A stretch of DNA of 64,000 bases from Flavobacterium cyclinae (GTDB taxonomy: Bacteria; Bacteroidota; Bacteroidia; Flavobacteriales; Flavobacteriaceae), in contig NZ_CP089095.1 of NCBI RefSeq assembly GCF_021172145.1, positions 1,674,001 through 1,738,000 of the forward strand, in the 5' to 3' direction. The position numbers were made by a program, and so were the translations under genes. The notes below the pieces were generated by a model. That model made no database searches. It had not been told where the DNA came from and saw only the letters and a list, made by a program, of their open reading frames with translations. Of the stretch, positions 24,601 through 33,533 are shown in pieces. Position 1 is the first letter of the stretch; each line of letters begins with the position of its first letter.

Positions 24601-25020
24601 ATGAGTGAATTCATAAAACAAGAAAAAGTACGCTTCCAACATGTTGATTATGCTGGAATTGTCTTCTATCCCCGATTTTTAGAAATGCTAAATTGTTTAG
24701 TAGAAGATTGGTTTGAAGAAGCCTTAGATCGTCCTTTTTCAAAAATGCACGAAACCAATGGGATTCCAACGGTTGATTTAAAAATTCAATTCAAAAATGC
24801 TGCTAGATTAGGTGAAATCTTAACCAAAAAACTTTGGGTAAAAGAACTAAAAAACTCATCCATACTTTGCGGATTTCAGTTTGTAAATGAATCTGAAAAC
24901 ACCGTTTTAGAAGGCGAAGTTACTTTAGTAAATGTAGCTTTCAATCCAGAAAGAAACGGCATCAAAGCCGAACCTTTTACAGAAGAAATGAAGAATAAAA
25001 TAAAGCAATACGAATTATAA
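24601..25020 (+). CDS. Hotdog-fold acyl-CoA thioesterase (4-hydroxybenzoyl-CoA thioesterase class)
   Basis: 139 residues. FQHVDYAGIVFYPRFLEM carries the YbgC/4-HBT catalytic Asp16; the rest fits a single hotdog domain. In this operon it would release the free hydroxylated acid (gentisate or 5-hydroxyanthranilate) from its CoA ester so that the cupin dioxygenase can cleave the ring. Found 38 bp after the ligase gene. Confidence 0.87.
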   Translation: MSEFIKQEKVRFQHVDYAGIVFYPRFLEMLNCLVEDWFEEALDRPFSKMHETNGIPTVDLKIQFKNAARLGEILTKKLWVKELKNSSILCGFQFVNESENTVLEGEVTLVNVAFNPERNGIKAEPFTEEMKNKIKQYEL

Positions 25021-25102
25021 AACTAGGTACACGGATTCAAGAAATTATGTAAATTTTAAAAATTTCTACAATCTGTGTTCCAAAAAAAAAAACAATTCAC
25101 AA

Positions 25103-26083
25103 ATGGAATTCAAAAAATTCAAAGCCGCAACCGTTCAAACGTCACCTGTATTTCTAAATGTAGAAAAAACGGTTGACAAAGCTATTTCTTTCATCAAAGA
25201 AGCTAGTAATAACGGGGCAAAATTAATCGCTTTTCCTGAGGTTTTTATCGCTGGATATCCGTATTGGAATTGGATTATGACGCCTGTTCAAGGTAGTAAA
25301 TGGTATGAAGAATTATATAAAAATTCGGTTGACGTAGCAGGTCCAGAAATCAAAAAACTTTGCTTAGCCGCTAAAGACAACGACATTCATATTGTGATGG
25401 GAATCAACGAGCGAGGTAAAAGCTATGGCGAAATTTACAATACCAATTTAATCATTGATAACAAAGGTGTAATTATTGGAAAACACAGAAAGTTAGTCCC
25501 AACATGGGCTGAAAAACTAACTTGGTCTTCAGGTGATGGTTCTTCTTTAAAAGTCTACAATACAGAAATTGGACCAATCGGAACCTTAGCTTGTGGCGAA
25601 AATACAAATACTTTAGCGCGTTTTACGCTACTTTCTCAAGGCGAATTGATTCATATCGCGAATTATATTTCATTACCAGTAGCGCCACCTGATTACGATA
25701 TGGCGGAGGCGATTAAAATTCGTGCAGCAGCGCATTCGTTTGAAGGAAAATTATTTACAATTGTTTCTTGTTCGACCGTTTCGCAAGAAATCAAAGACGC
25801 TTTACGTGCTGATGTTCCGAATGTTGATGAATTATTGGATAGAAAAAGTTCTGCTTTCTCTGGATTTATAGGTCCAAATGGCGCTGTCATTGGACAACCG
25901 TTAATTGATGAAGAAGGAATGGTTTATGCTGATATTGATTTAGCAAAATGCATCCAACCGAAACAAATGCACGATATTTTAGGGCATTACAATCGATTTG
26001 ATATATTCGATTTGAGGGTAAACACGGCTCCAACTCGAAAAATTACGTTTATTGATAATCACGAGGAGTTTAATAAGAGATAG
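25103..26083 (+). CDS. Nitrilase-superfamily C-N hydrolase
   Basis: 326 residues with the complete catalytic triad: Glu46 (FPEVFIAGYP), Lys130 (HRKLVPT) and Cys164 (ACGENTNTLARF). The CGENTN signature is that of enzymes annotated as bacterial nitrilases. Real substrates of this branch are poorly known, so an amidase role is possible. Placed between the thioesterase and the ring-cleavage dioxygenase, it could hydrolyse the amide that would form if an amino-substituted ring (5-hydroxyanthranilate) is cleaved. That step is inference. Confidence 0.88.
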   Translation: MEFKKFKAATVQTSPVFLNVEKTVDKAISFIKEASNNGAKLIAFPEVFIAGYPYWNWIMTPVQGSKWYEELYKNSVDVAGPEIKKLCLAAKDNDIHIVMGINERGKSYGEIYNTNLIIDNKGVIIGKHRKLVPTWAEKLTWSSGDGSSLKVYNTEIGPIGTLACGENTNTLARFTLLSQGELIHIANYISLPVAPPDYDMAEAIKIRAAAHSFEGKLFTIVSCSTVSQEIKDALRADVPNVDELLDRKSSAFSGFIGPNGAVIGQPLIDEEGMVYADIDLAKCIQPKQMHDILGHYNRFDIFDLRVNTAPTRKITFIDNHEEFNKR

Positions 26084-26100
26084 TTCTTAAAGATAGTTAA

Positions 26101-26131
26101 ACTCCGACAGAGTTCAAAACTCTGTCGGAGT
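26101..26131. repeat. REP-like hairpin, left of the RAYT gene
   Basis: ACTCCGACAGAGTT and AACTCTGTCGGAGT form a perfect 14-bp stem with loop caa, located 20 bp before the ATG of the transposase gene. A near-identical hairpin with inverted loop (ttg) lies after the gene. Confidence 0.85.
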
Positions 26132-26150
26132 TTAAAAGGTTAAATAAAAT

Positions 26151-26768
26151 ATGAAAAACTACAAACCATTACCATTAGAAAAAGGAAATTACTACCACAT
26201 TTATAATCGTGGTAATAATGGTATTGATGTTTTTTTTGACTCCGAAAGTTATTATCATTTTTTAAGGTTATTTGATAGGTATATTTCACCAATTGCCGAA
26301 ACTTATGCTTGGTGTTTGTTGAAAAATCATTTTCATATTTTGGTTTATATCAAATTAGATAATGAAGTTGATTACTCAAAATTAGAATATTCAACGGTAG
26401 AAAAACCAAAAGTATTAGATCCATCAAAACAATTTGGACATTTATTTAATGCTTATACACAAGCTATTAATAAAAAATTTAATAGAACAGGCGCTTTGTT
26501 TGAAAAACCTTTTGAGCGAAAGCAAATCACTTCAGAAAGGTATTTACAAAATCTTATTTATTATATTCACAACAATCCAGTTCAACATGGTTTTGTTCAA
26601 CAAATGAATTTATATCCTTGGTCTTCATTTGAATCAATTATATCAGACAAACCAACAAAATTAAAAAGACAAGATGTTATTGAATTATATGGAAAAAAGC
26701 TAGACTTTATAGATTACCATAAATCATCTCAAAATTTAAATGAAATTACTAAATTTATAATCGAATAA
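26151..26768 (+). CDS. REP-associated tyrosine transposase (RAYT, IS200-like Y1 family)
   Basis: 205 residues. GNYYHIYNRGNNG at the start, the HUH motif NHFHILVYI, and YYIHNNPVQHGF with the candidate catalytic tyrosine are typical of Y1/RAYT proteins. It is flanked by two REP-like hairpins in opposite orientation, as expected for a RAYT locus. It lies on the same strand inside the aromatic operon, between the nitrilase and dioxygenase genes, and is apparently intact. Confidence 0.9.
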   Translation: MKNYKPLPLEKGNYYHIYNRGNNGIDVFFDSESYYHFLRLFDRYISPIAETYAWCLLKNHFHILVYIKLDNEVDYSKLEYSTVEKPKVLDPSKQFGHLFNAYTQAINKKFNRTGALFEKPFERKQITSERYLQNLIYYIHNNPVQHGFVQQMNLYPWSSFESIISDKPTKLKRQDVIELYGKKLDFIDYHKSSQNLNEITKFIIE

Positions 26769-26778
26769 GAAATTTATC

Positions 26779-26811
26779 AACTCTGACAGAGTTTTGAACT
26801 CTGTCGGAGTT
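26779..26811. repeat. REP-like hairpin, right of the RAYT gene
   Basis: AACTCTGACAGAGTT and AACTCTGTCGGAGTT form a 15-bp stem with one G-T wobble and loop ttg. It ends 13 bp before the ATG of the dioxygenase gene, so it would be in the mRNA next to that gene's initiation region. Confidence 0.85.
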
Positions 26812-26824
26812 AAAAATAAAAAAA

Positions 26825-27934
26825 ATGGAAGAAAACAACTATTCAGATGATGTTTACGGAAGAGCTCGAGTACAAGACTCTGATGAACTTAAGGCATATT
26901 ATAAAGAATTAGAAACACTTGGTGCAGGTGCTTTATGGACAGTCGCTAATGACATTGAACCATGGGAACCACGCTCTACCTCTGTTCCTATGTTATGGAA
27001 ATATGACGATTTACGTGATTTAGTGCTAAAATCATCGGAATTGGTAACTCCTGAACAAGCAGGAAGACGCGTTGTTTATTTGGTAAACGACAAGCGTAGA
27101 GACGTTTCCGCTGCTGTGGGTTGGTTATATACCGGAATTCAAGTTACACGTCCAGGTGAATTTACTTCAGCGCATCGTCATCGTGCTTCTGCCCTACGTT
27201 TTATTATGGAAGGCGAAAAAGGTTATACGGTTGTAGATGGTAATAAAATTATGTTAGAAGTAAATGATTTTGTGATTACACCAAATTCCACTTGGCACGA
27301 ACACGGTGTAGAAGAAGGTGGAAAAACTTGTATTTGGCAAGATGGTTTGGATATTCCGTTAGTGAATGCTTTAGAAGCCAATGATTATGCCGTTTTAGAA
27401 GGAAAACAAGAATTAATTGCTCCTTTAAATTATTCTCCAATTGCTTACGGTTGCGCAGGTTTAATTCCTGCCGATAAAGTTTGGGATAAACCGTATTCCC
27501 CTTTATTTAAATTTTCTTGGAAAAAGGTGTATCCAGCATTATTGGAAGCACAAAAAGTAACAGAAATCAATCCGTTTGATGGAATTTTTATGCAATATTC
27601 AAATCCATTAACTGGCGGACATGTGATGCAAACTATGGGAGCTGCCATGCAATTGTTTCCAGCTGGTTTCAAAGGAAAAGCCCACAAACACACAGGATCA
27701 TTTGTTTACCAATGCGCCAAAGGAAAAGGCTACACCATCATCAACGGAAAACGTTTTGACTGGAAAGAACGCGATATTTTCTGTGTTCCGAGTTGGGCTT
27801 GGCACGAGCATCACAACTTATCGGAAACTGAAGATGCTTGTTTATTCAATTTTAATGATTTACCAGTAATTGAAGGATTAGGTTTATTTCAAGGAAGAGA
27901 ATTAACAGAAAACAACGGACACCAATTGATATAG
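26825..27934 (+). CDS. Gentisate 1,2-dioxygenase-like bicupin ring-cleavage enzyme
   Basis: 369 residues with two cupin domains. The first has the metal site His117/His119 (SAHRHRASALRFIMEG) and His158/His160 (TPNSTWHEHG), matching the gentisate/salicylate 1,2-dioxygenase family, Fe(II)-dependent enzymes that cleave between C1 and C2. The second cupin (GKAHKHTGSF ... WAWHEHHN) also keeps histidines. The expected product from gentisate is maleylpyruvate; from 5-hydroxyanthranilate it would be the corresponding amide. Followed by an FAH-family hydrolase. Confidence 0.88.
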   Translation: MEENNYSDDVYGRARVQDSDELKAYYKELETLGAGALWTVANDIEPWEPRSTSVPMLWKYDDLRDLVLKSSELVTPEQAGRRVVYLVNDKRRDVSAAVGWLYTGIQVTRPGEFTSAHRHRASALRFIMEGEKGYTVVDGNKIMLEVNDFVITPNSTWHEHGVEEGGKTCIWQDGLDIPLVNALEANDYAVLEGKQELIAPLNYSPIAYGCAGLIPADKVWDKPYSPLFKFSWKKVYPALLEAQKVTEINPFDGIFMQYSNPLTGGHVMQTMGAAMQLFPAGFKGKAHKHTGSFVYQCAKGKGYTIINGKRFDWKERDIFCVPSWAWHEHHNLSETEDACLFNFNDLPVIEGLGLFQGRELTENNGHQLI

Positions 27935-27937
27935 TAC

Positions 27938-27958
27938 AGACAAGGCATTGCCTTGTCT
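27938..27958. repeat. Short palindrome after the dioxygenase gene
   Basis: AGACAAGGCA and TGCCTTGTCT are separated by one base, giving a strong small hairpin with no T-tract. It lies 3 bp after the dioxygenase stop and 19 bp before the next ATG. It resembles intergenic palindromes common in flavobacteria and could affect mRNA processing. Confidence 0.7.
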
Positions 27959-27977
27959 CAACAATAATAAAAATTAA

Positions 27978-28886
27978 ATGAAACTACTTACTTACAAAAC
28001 ACAAGACACCGAGCCTCGTTTGGGCTTCATTCATAACAATCAAGTAATCGACATGCAGGATTTTGGAGATATTTCCAATTTCCCATTACCAAACGATATG
28101 CTGGAATTAATTGACATGGGCTTCGAAATCATTGCAGAAATAACTGAAATGATTGCAGAAACTCCTGAGAATTTTTTCGAAGAAATCGCTTATGAAATGG
28201 ATGAAGTAACCATTTTAGCTCCTATCGAAAAACCAAGAAAAAACATTATTGGAATTGGGTTGAATTATACCGAACACGTTGCCGAAAGTGCAAGAACTTT
28301 GGATACAACAGGAAAGCTTCCAACGAAACCAATTATCTTCTCAAAACCACCAACTACAGTAACAGCAACTAATACAGAAATCATCAAAAATACAAAGTTA
28401 ACTTCGCAATTGGATTGGGAATGTGAATTAGCAGTAATCATCTCAAAAAAAGGAAAATACATTCCAAAATCTGAAGCATTAGATTATGTGTTTGGATATA
28501 CCGTAATTAACGATATTTCAGCTCGTGACTGTCGTCGTGAGGGACAATGGATTGTTTCTAAAGGTCAAGATACGTTTGCTCCAATGGGACCTGTAATCGT
28601 AACAAAAGACGAAATTGAAAATCCACACAACTTGAATTTATCGTTAAAAGTAAATGGTGTTGAAAAACAAAATTCGAATACCAAATTCATGTTGTTCAAT
28701 ATTAATGACTTAATTGAAGATTTAAGTACCGTTTTCACTTTAGAAGCCGGCGACATTATCGCAACCGGAACTCCTGCAGGTGTTGGTGCAGGTCGTGATC
28801 CTCAAGAATGGATGTACGATGGTGATGTGGTGGAAGCTACAGTTGAAGGAATTGGAACAATAATTAACACAGTTAAAGAAATATAA
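27978..28886 (+). CDS. Fumarylacetoacetate hydrolase-family protein (acylpyruvate hydrolase)
   Basis: 302 residues. The N-terminal cap is followed by the FAH fold: IIGIGLNYTEHVAES, metal ligands in LDWECELAVII, NDISARDCR, and the C-terminal GDIIATGTPAGVGAG. Family members hydrolyse C-C bonds of fumaryl/maleylpyruvate or acylpyruvates. After the gentisate-type dioxygenase the expected reaction is direct hydrolysis of the ring-opened product to pyruvate and maleate (or maleamate). Confidence 0.9.
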   Translation: MKLLTYKTQDTEPRLGFIHNNQVIDMQDFGDISNFPLPNDMLELIDMGFEIIAEITEMIAETPENFFEEIAYEMDEVTILAPIEKPRKNIIGIGLNYTEHVAESARTLDTTGKLPTKPIIFSKPPTTVTATNTEIIKNTKLTSQLDWECELAVIISKKGKYIPKSEALDYVFGYTVINDISARDCRREGQWIVSKGQDTFAPMGPVIVTKDEIENPHNLNLSLKVNGVEKQNSNTKFMLFNINDLIEDLSTVFTLEAGDIIATGTPAGVGAGRDPQEWMYDGDVVEATVEGIGTIINTVKEI

Positions 28887-28955
28887 TAAAAGTATTCAGT
28901 CGCAGTTTTCAGTTTTCAGACTGTTAACTGTGACAGAGACTGTAAATTAATAAAC

Positions 28956-29702
28956 ATGAAATACAGAATAGGCCAAATAGTTCCATCATCAAACGTAACG
29001 ATGGAAACCGAAATACCAGCAATTTTTCGTTCAAGAGAAACTATTTTACCAGAGCGTTTTACGTTTCATAGCAGTAGAATGCGCATGAAAAAAGTAACCA
29101 AAGAAGAACTGGAAGCTATGGATAAAATGAGTTTAAAATGTGCTCAAGAATTATCCGATGCTCATGTTGATGTAATGGGTTATGCTTGTTTAGTTGCTAT
29201 TATGAGCATGGGACGTGGTTATCATTGCGTTTCGGAAGTAAATTTACACCAAGAAACGGTGGCGAATGACTTCCCTACTCCAATTGTAACTTCAGCTGGT
29301 GCTTTGATTAATGGATTGAAAGTTTTAGGTGCGAAACAAATCTCGATTATTACACCTTATATGCGTCCGTTAACTGATAAAGTGGTAGATTATATAGAAC
29401 ATCAAGGTATTAAAGTAAAAGAAAGCATTGCTTTAGAAATTCCAGATAATTTGGAAGTTGCCGCTCAAAATCCGATGAATTTATTAGAAATCTACAAACA
29501 ATTGGATTTAAACGATGTGGATGTTTTAGTAGCTTCAGCTTGTGTACAAATGCCTTCTTTAGAAGCTATTGACTTAATTCAAGCAGAATGTGGCATTCCT
29601 GTAACTTCGGCAGCTGTTTGTACTACGTATGAAATGATGAAAAAACTAAATATTGAAGCAAAATCAGCAATTGGTGGTGAGTTATTGAGTGGGAAGTATT
29701 AA
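28956..29702 (+). CDS. Maleate cis-trans isomerase-like protein (Asp/Glu racemase superfamily)
   Basis: 248 residues. Both catalytic cysteines of the superfamily are present, Cys78 (GYACLVAI) and Cys196 (ASACVQMPS), nearly the same positions as Cys76 and Cys194 of the characterised Nocardia maleate isomerase. IGQIVPSSNVTMETE at the N-terminus is typical. It would turn maleate into fumarate, completing a route into the TCA cycle without a glutathione-dependent maleylpyruvate isomerase. Confidence 0.87.
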   Translation: MKYRIGQIVPSSNVTMETEIPAIFRSRETILPERFTFHSSRMRMKKVTKEELEAMDKMSLKCAQELSDAHVDVMGYACLVAIMSMGRGYHCVSEVNLHQETVANDFPTPIVTSAGALINGLKVLGAKQISIITPYMRPLTDKVVDYIEHQGIKVKESIALEIPDNLEVAAQNPMNLLEIYKQLDLNDVDVLVASACVQMPSLEAIDLIQAECGIPVTSAAVCTTYEMMKKLNIEAKSAIGGELLSGKY

Positions 29703-29851
29703 TGAAATATATAAAAATCAAATTACTCTTTTTTCTATTTGTAACAATTGGCATTCTCTTACTATATTTATTTGGACTTTATTTTGTTGTTAGTGTTCCA
29801 ATACTTTTCTTATTATACATTCTTATAATAATGAAATTTAGAAAGAAATAA
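29702..29851 (+). CDS. Small membrane peptide (49 aa), coupled to the isomerase gene
   Basis: The ATG overlaps the stop of the preceding gene (taATG), and the frame encodes 49 residues with two hydrophobic helices and a basic tail (KFRKK). No family recognised. The stop/start overlap supports translation, but the gene is short and compositionally simple, so it could be fortuitous. Confidence 0.4.
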   Translation: MKYIKIKLLFFLFVTIGILLLYLFGLYFVVSVPILFLLYILIIMKFRKK

Positions 29852-29943
29852 CAACTTGTATTTGACAATTAAAATTATTCAAATATTAACCTATAACTAA
29901 TTGAAAAAATGTAACTTGCAACAAATTCTATAAACTATTCTTA

Positions 29944-32667
29944 ATGAAAAAAATTCTACTCTCTCTGATTCCCCTACTTTTTATAACTTTTGTAACGCAG
30001 GCACAATGTGATAGCCCTACGTTTCCCGGCGTTAATACTATTACTGAAAATTCTGCCACAATTTTTTGGCAAGACAGTGCTTCTAACACTTGGAACATTG
30101 CAGTTTCTGTTAATGGGGTTTCGTATACCAATATAAATGTTACAACAAATCCTTATGTGTTAACAGGATTACCTTGTGGAGTTAATGTTACTGTAATGAT
30201 TACTTCAGTTTGTGGTCCAAATATTGAAAGTAACCCTGTAACGATTACCTTTTTAACCAATAGTTGTAATCAAGAACAACCAGGACAACCAGAAAGTTTT
30301 TCTGCTTGTAGTAGTGATGCCTCACCTGTTTGTTTTAATTTAACAGACAATGATAGTAATTTAATGGGGTCATTAAATCCAAATGAGCATGTTATATCTT
30401 ATCACTTAACAAATGATGATGCTAACAATAATGTCAATCCTTTAATATCACCTTATTGTGTTGGTCTAGGAATCAATCAAGCTGTTTATGCTAGAGTTGC
30501 TAACATTAATACAGGAACTACCTATATTTCAGTTTTTTTCTTGCATGTTACAGAACATATTTTTGTACAGCCTGCATTAAATCCAATGGAACAATGCGAC
30601 CAAGATAACAATGGGTCTATTACTTTTGACTTAACAACAACAGCAGCCCAATTAAATACTACCAACACTTTATCGTATTTTACGTCTCAAGCAGATGCTG
30701 AGAACAACCAAAATGCTATAAATGCACCAAATTCATTTACCATTTCTGTACAAGCTAATGCTATTCCAATTTTTATTAGAGAAAGTATTGCTTCTGATTG
30801 TGATAAAATTTATACTTTTAATTTACGAACATTTGCCAATTGTAACCTAGCATCGGTTTGTAGTTTAGCTAATTCATTATGTGGTTCTTTAGGTGTTCCT
30901 TTTCAAAATACAATTAATTTTCCATCTGATCAGACCCAAGGATGTTTACTATCAACACCTAATCCTACTTGGTTTTATTTACCTGTAAGTAATTCTGGTA
31001 ACATTAATCTTGTTGTACAACAAAGTGTTAATCCAAGTTTTAATACAGGAGCGAATATTGATGTAGATTATATCGTTTATGGCCCTTTTACAGATGCAAC
31101 TTCAGGGTGTAATGGACAATTAACAGCAAACAATATTGTAAGCTGTAGTTATTCTGCTTCGGCAGTAGAATACCCTATTATTCCTAATGCTATTGCAGGA
31201 CAATATTACTTAATAATGGTAACCAATTTTAGTAATCAACCTGGTTATATAAAAATTACCAATTATGGCAACTCACAAGGAACGATAGATTGTTCAGGTA
31301 TTCGTTTAAATGCCTTTTTAGACTCTAATGCTAATGGAGTTCAAGATAATGGTGAAACCAACTTCCCTTTAGGACAATTTCAATATGAAATGAATGGAAA
31401 TGGAACCGTTCATAATGTAACATCACCTTTAGGAATTTACACTATTTATGAGAACAATCCTTCAAATCCATATAATTTTAGTTATTCAATTGACCCAGCT
31501 TATGCTGCAATGTATTCTATAACAACTAGCAATTATAACAATATTACTGTTGCTAGCGGTTCTGGTATTACAACTTATAATTTTCCAGTAACAATTCTTC
31601 AATCTTATAATGATTTAGCTATAACTATCATTCCACAAAACGCTCCAAGACCAGGATTTGTATATACGAACAAGATTTATTATGCCAATATTGGAAATCA
31701 AACGATAGCCTCTGGAAGTATTTCATTTGATAAAGATGTTGCAACAACTATCACTTCTATTTCACAAAGTGGTACTGTAAGTACTCCAACAGGATTTACG
31801 TATGATTTTACAAACTTATTACCATTTGAGTACAGAGAAATTACAGTTACTTTTCAAGTGCCAACAATTCCAACTGTTAACGCTGGAGATTACCTAACCA
31901 ATACCGCTTCAATTCTTCCATTAACAAACGATATTGTTCCTGAAAACAATTCGAATTCATTATCTCAAATGATAATCAATGCCTATGATCCAAATGACAA
32001 AATGGAATCTCATGGTGCTGAAATTTTACACAGTTCATTTACTTCAGAAGATTATTTATATTATACCATTCGTTTTGAAAACACTGGTAACGCAAGTGCA
32101 ATTAATGTTAGAATTAACGATGTATTAGATAGTAGATTAGATGAAAATTCAATCAAAATGATTAATGCAAGTCATGCTTACGTTTTAGACAGAGTTGCCA
32201 ATAATTTAACTTGGAAATTTGACAATATCATGTTACCGGTTTCAGTTGCGAATACGAATATTGGTAAAGGATATGTTATGTTTAAAGTGAAACCAAAACC
32301 AGGTTATAGTGTTGGTGATGTGATTTCTAATACTGCTTCTATCTATTTCGATTTTAATCCTGCTATTATTACGAATACATTTACCACTACTTTTGTTGCT
32401 ACTTTAGAAACAACTTTATTCGAAAATAGTTCGTTCGTAGTATATCCTAATCCAGCACAAAACGAAGTTACAATAACATCAAGCAACAGTAATTTTATCA
32501 AAGCAATTACTATATATGATATCGTTGGTAAAACGATTCTAAGCCAAGATGGAAATAATGAATTCATTCAAACAATAAATACTTCTGAATTGAATTCTGG
32601 TATTTATTTACTACAAATTACAGATAGTAACAATCAACAAACTACTAAAAAATTAATTATTAAATAA
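29944..32667 (+). CDS. Large secreted T9SS cargo protein (FN3, SdrD-B-like and DUF11-like domains)
   Basis: 907 residues. Signal peptide (MKKILLSLIPLLFITFVTQA), a fibronectin-III-like domain (about 25-110), beta-rich repeats with GSITFDLTTTAAQLN, an SdrD-B-like segment (NAFLDSNANGVQDNGE, about 455-540), a DUF11/DUF7619-like region (YDPNDKMESHGA ... YYTIRFENTGNASA, about 680-810) and a C-terminal T9SS type A sorting domain (VYPNPAQNEV ... GIYLLQI ... KKLIIK). Exported and probably anchored at or released from the cell surface. Function otherwise unknown. Confidence 0.88.
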   Translation: MKKILLSLIPLLFITFVTQAQCDSPTFPGVNTITENSATIFWQDSASNTWNIAVSVNGVSYTNINVTTNPYVLTGLPCGVNVTVMITSVCGPNIESNPVTITFLTNSCNQEQPGQPESFSACSSDASPVCFNLTDNDSNLMGSLNPNEHVISYHLTNDDANNNVNPLISPYCVGLGINQAVYARVANINTGTTYISVFFLHVTEHIFVQPALNPMEQCDQDNNGSITFDLTTTAAQLNTTNTLSYFTSQADAENNQNAINAPNSFTISVQANAIPIFIRESIASDCDKIYTFNLRTFANCNLASVCSLANSLCGSLGVPFQNTINFPSDQTQGCLLSTPNPTWFYLPVSNSGNINLVVQQSVNPSFNTGANIDVDYIVYGPFTDATSGCNGQLTANNIVSCSYSASAVEYPIIPNAIAGQYYLIMVTNFSNQPGYIKITNYGNSQGTIDCSGIRLNAFLDSNANGVQDNGETNFPLGQFQYEMNGNGTVHNVTSPLGIYTIYENNPSNPYNFSYSIDPAYAAMYSITTSNYNNITVASGSGITTYNFPVTILQSYNDLAITIIPQNAPRPGFVYTNKIYYANIGNQTIASGSISFDKDVATTITSISQSGTVSTPTGFTYDFTNLLPFEYREITVTFQVPTIPTVNAGDYLTNTASILPLTNDIVPENNSNSLSQMIINAYDPNDKMESHGAEILHSSFTSEDYLYYTIRFENTGNASAINVRINDVLDSRLDENSIKMINASHAYVLDRVANNLTWKFDNIMLPVSVANTNIGKGYVMFKVKPKPGYSVGDVISNTASIYFDFNPAIITNTFTTTFVATLETTLFENSSFVVYPNPAQNEVTITSSNSNFIKAITIYDIVGKTILSQDGNNEFIQTINTSELNSGIYLLQITDSNNQQTTKKLIIK

Positions 32668-32686
32668 GCAGTAGTTCCCAAATAAT

Positions 32687-32718
32687 AAAGCCCTGAAGTT
32701 ATATACTTCAGGGCTTTT
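32687..32718. terminator. Bidirectional terminator
   Basis: AAAGCCCTGAAGT and ACTTCAGGGCTTTT form a 13-bp stem with a 5-nt loop between the convergent T9SS cargo gene and the Bax-inhibitor-1 gene. A/T tracts on both sides suit use in both directions. Confidence 0.9.
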
Positions 32719-32737
32719 ATTTTATAAGCTAATTTGC

Positions 32738-33427
32738 TTATTTTCTACTCATTAAAATTCGTAATACATACCAGAATAATAACATAATAGAAGCAAATAA
32801 TTGCAATGATGCTCCAACGTATTGATCGGTACTGAATTGGTCTTTAATTTGACTAGTTTGATATAAAATACTTGCAGACGCTAATACTACCATACCTACA
32901 GAAAACCATAATCCTAAGTTAAATCCGAAAATTGCACCTACAACAATAACTCCTAAAGCAACAAAACCACCAATAGTAATTGCAGTTCTTAAAAAAGAGA
33001 AATCGGTTTTGGTCATGAATACAACTGCTGTTAATCCAGAAAACATGAATAAGGTAATAATTGCAGCTTGCATAATCATTTCACTACCTGAATAAATAAC
33101 TGCAATAGCAATCATTGGTAAGAAAATAATAGCCTCAAGCAAAACATACAATCCTAATCCTAAATATTGTTTTTGTCTATCAGGATGAAAAACCAATCGG
33201 TCTGATAATGTTGATCCCAACCAAAATAATCCTAAAACAAATAACCATACAAACTTCCCTCCCATCATCATCAAAATCCAATCAACAGGAACAATTTGTA
33301 ATAAAAGAGATTCTACAAACATAAAGGCTAAAATAGCAAATGCCACATGAGTGTAGGTTTTTTTAAAAAATGCAGCTCTTTCAGCATCTGTTGCATAAGA
33401 AACTACTACTTGATTTTCTAGATTCAT
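32738..33427 (-). CDS. Bax inhibitor-1 / YccA family membrane protein
   Basis: 229 residues with seven membrane helices. An N-terminal FFKKTYTHVAFAILAFMFV and the later LYQTSQIKDQF with a conserved acidic residue fit the BI-1/YccA (TMBIM) family. Bacterial members act as proton-sensitive Ca2+ leak channels (BsYetJ) or FtsH modulators. Role here unassigned; monocistronic between a terminator and the sbtA operon. Confidence 0.92.
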   Translation of the reverse strand: MNLENQVVVSYATDAERAAFFKKTYTHVAFAILAFMFVESLLLQIVPVDWILMMMGGKFVWLFVLGLFWLGSTLSDRLVFHPDRQKQYLGLGLYVLLEAIIFLPMIAIAVIYSGSEMIMQAAIITLFMFSGLTAVVFMTKTDFSFLRTAITIGGFVALGVIVVGAIFGFNLGLWFSVGMVVLASASILYQTSQIKDQFSTDQYVGASLQLFASIMLLFWYVLRILMSRK

Positions 33428-33533
33428 AAAATAATATTTAAAGTTAATCGAATTTAATTCATTCCTTTGAATAAAAAAACAATTAAAAGAAAATTATTTT
33501 AAGCACAATAGTAATCGTTTTATTTTCAATAAT

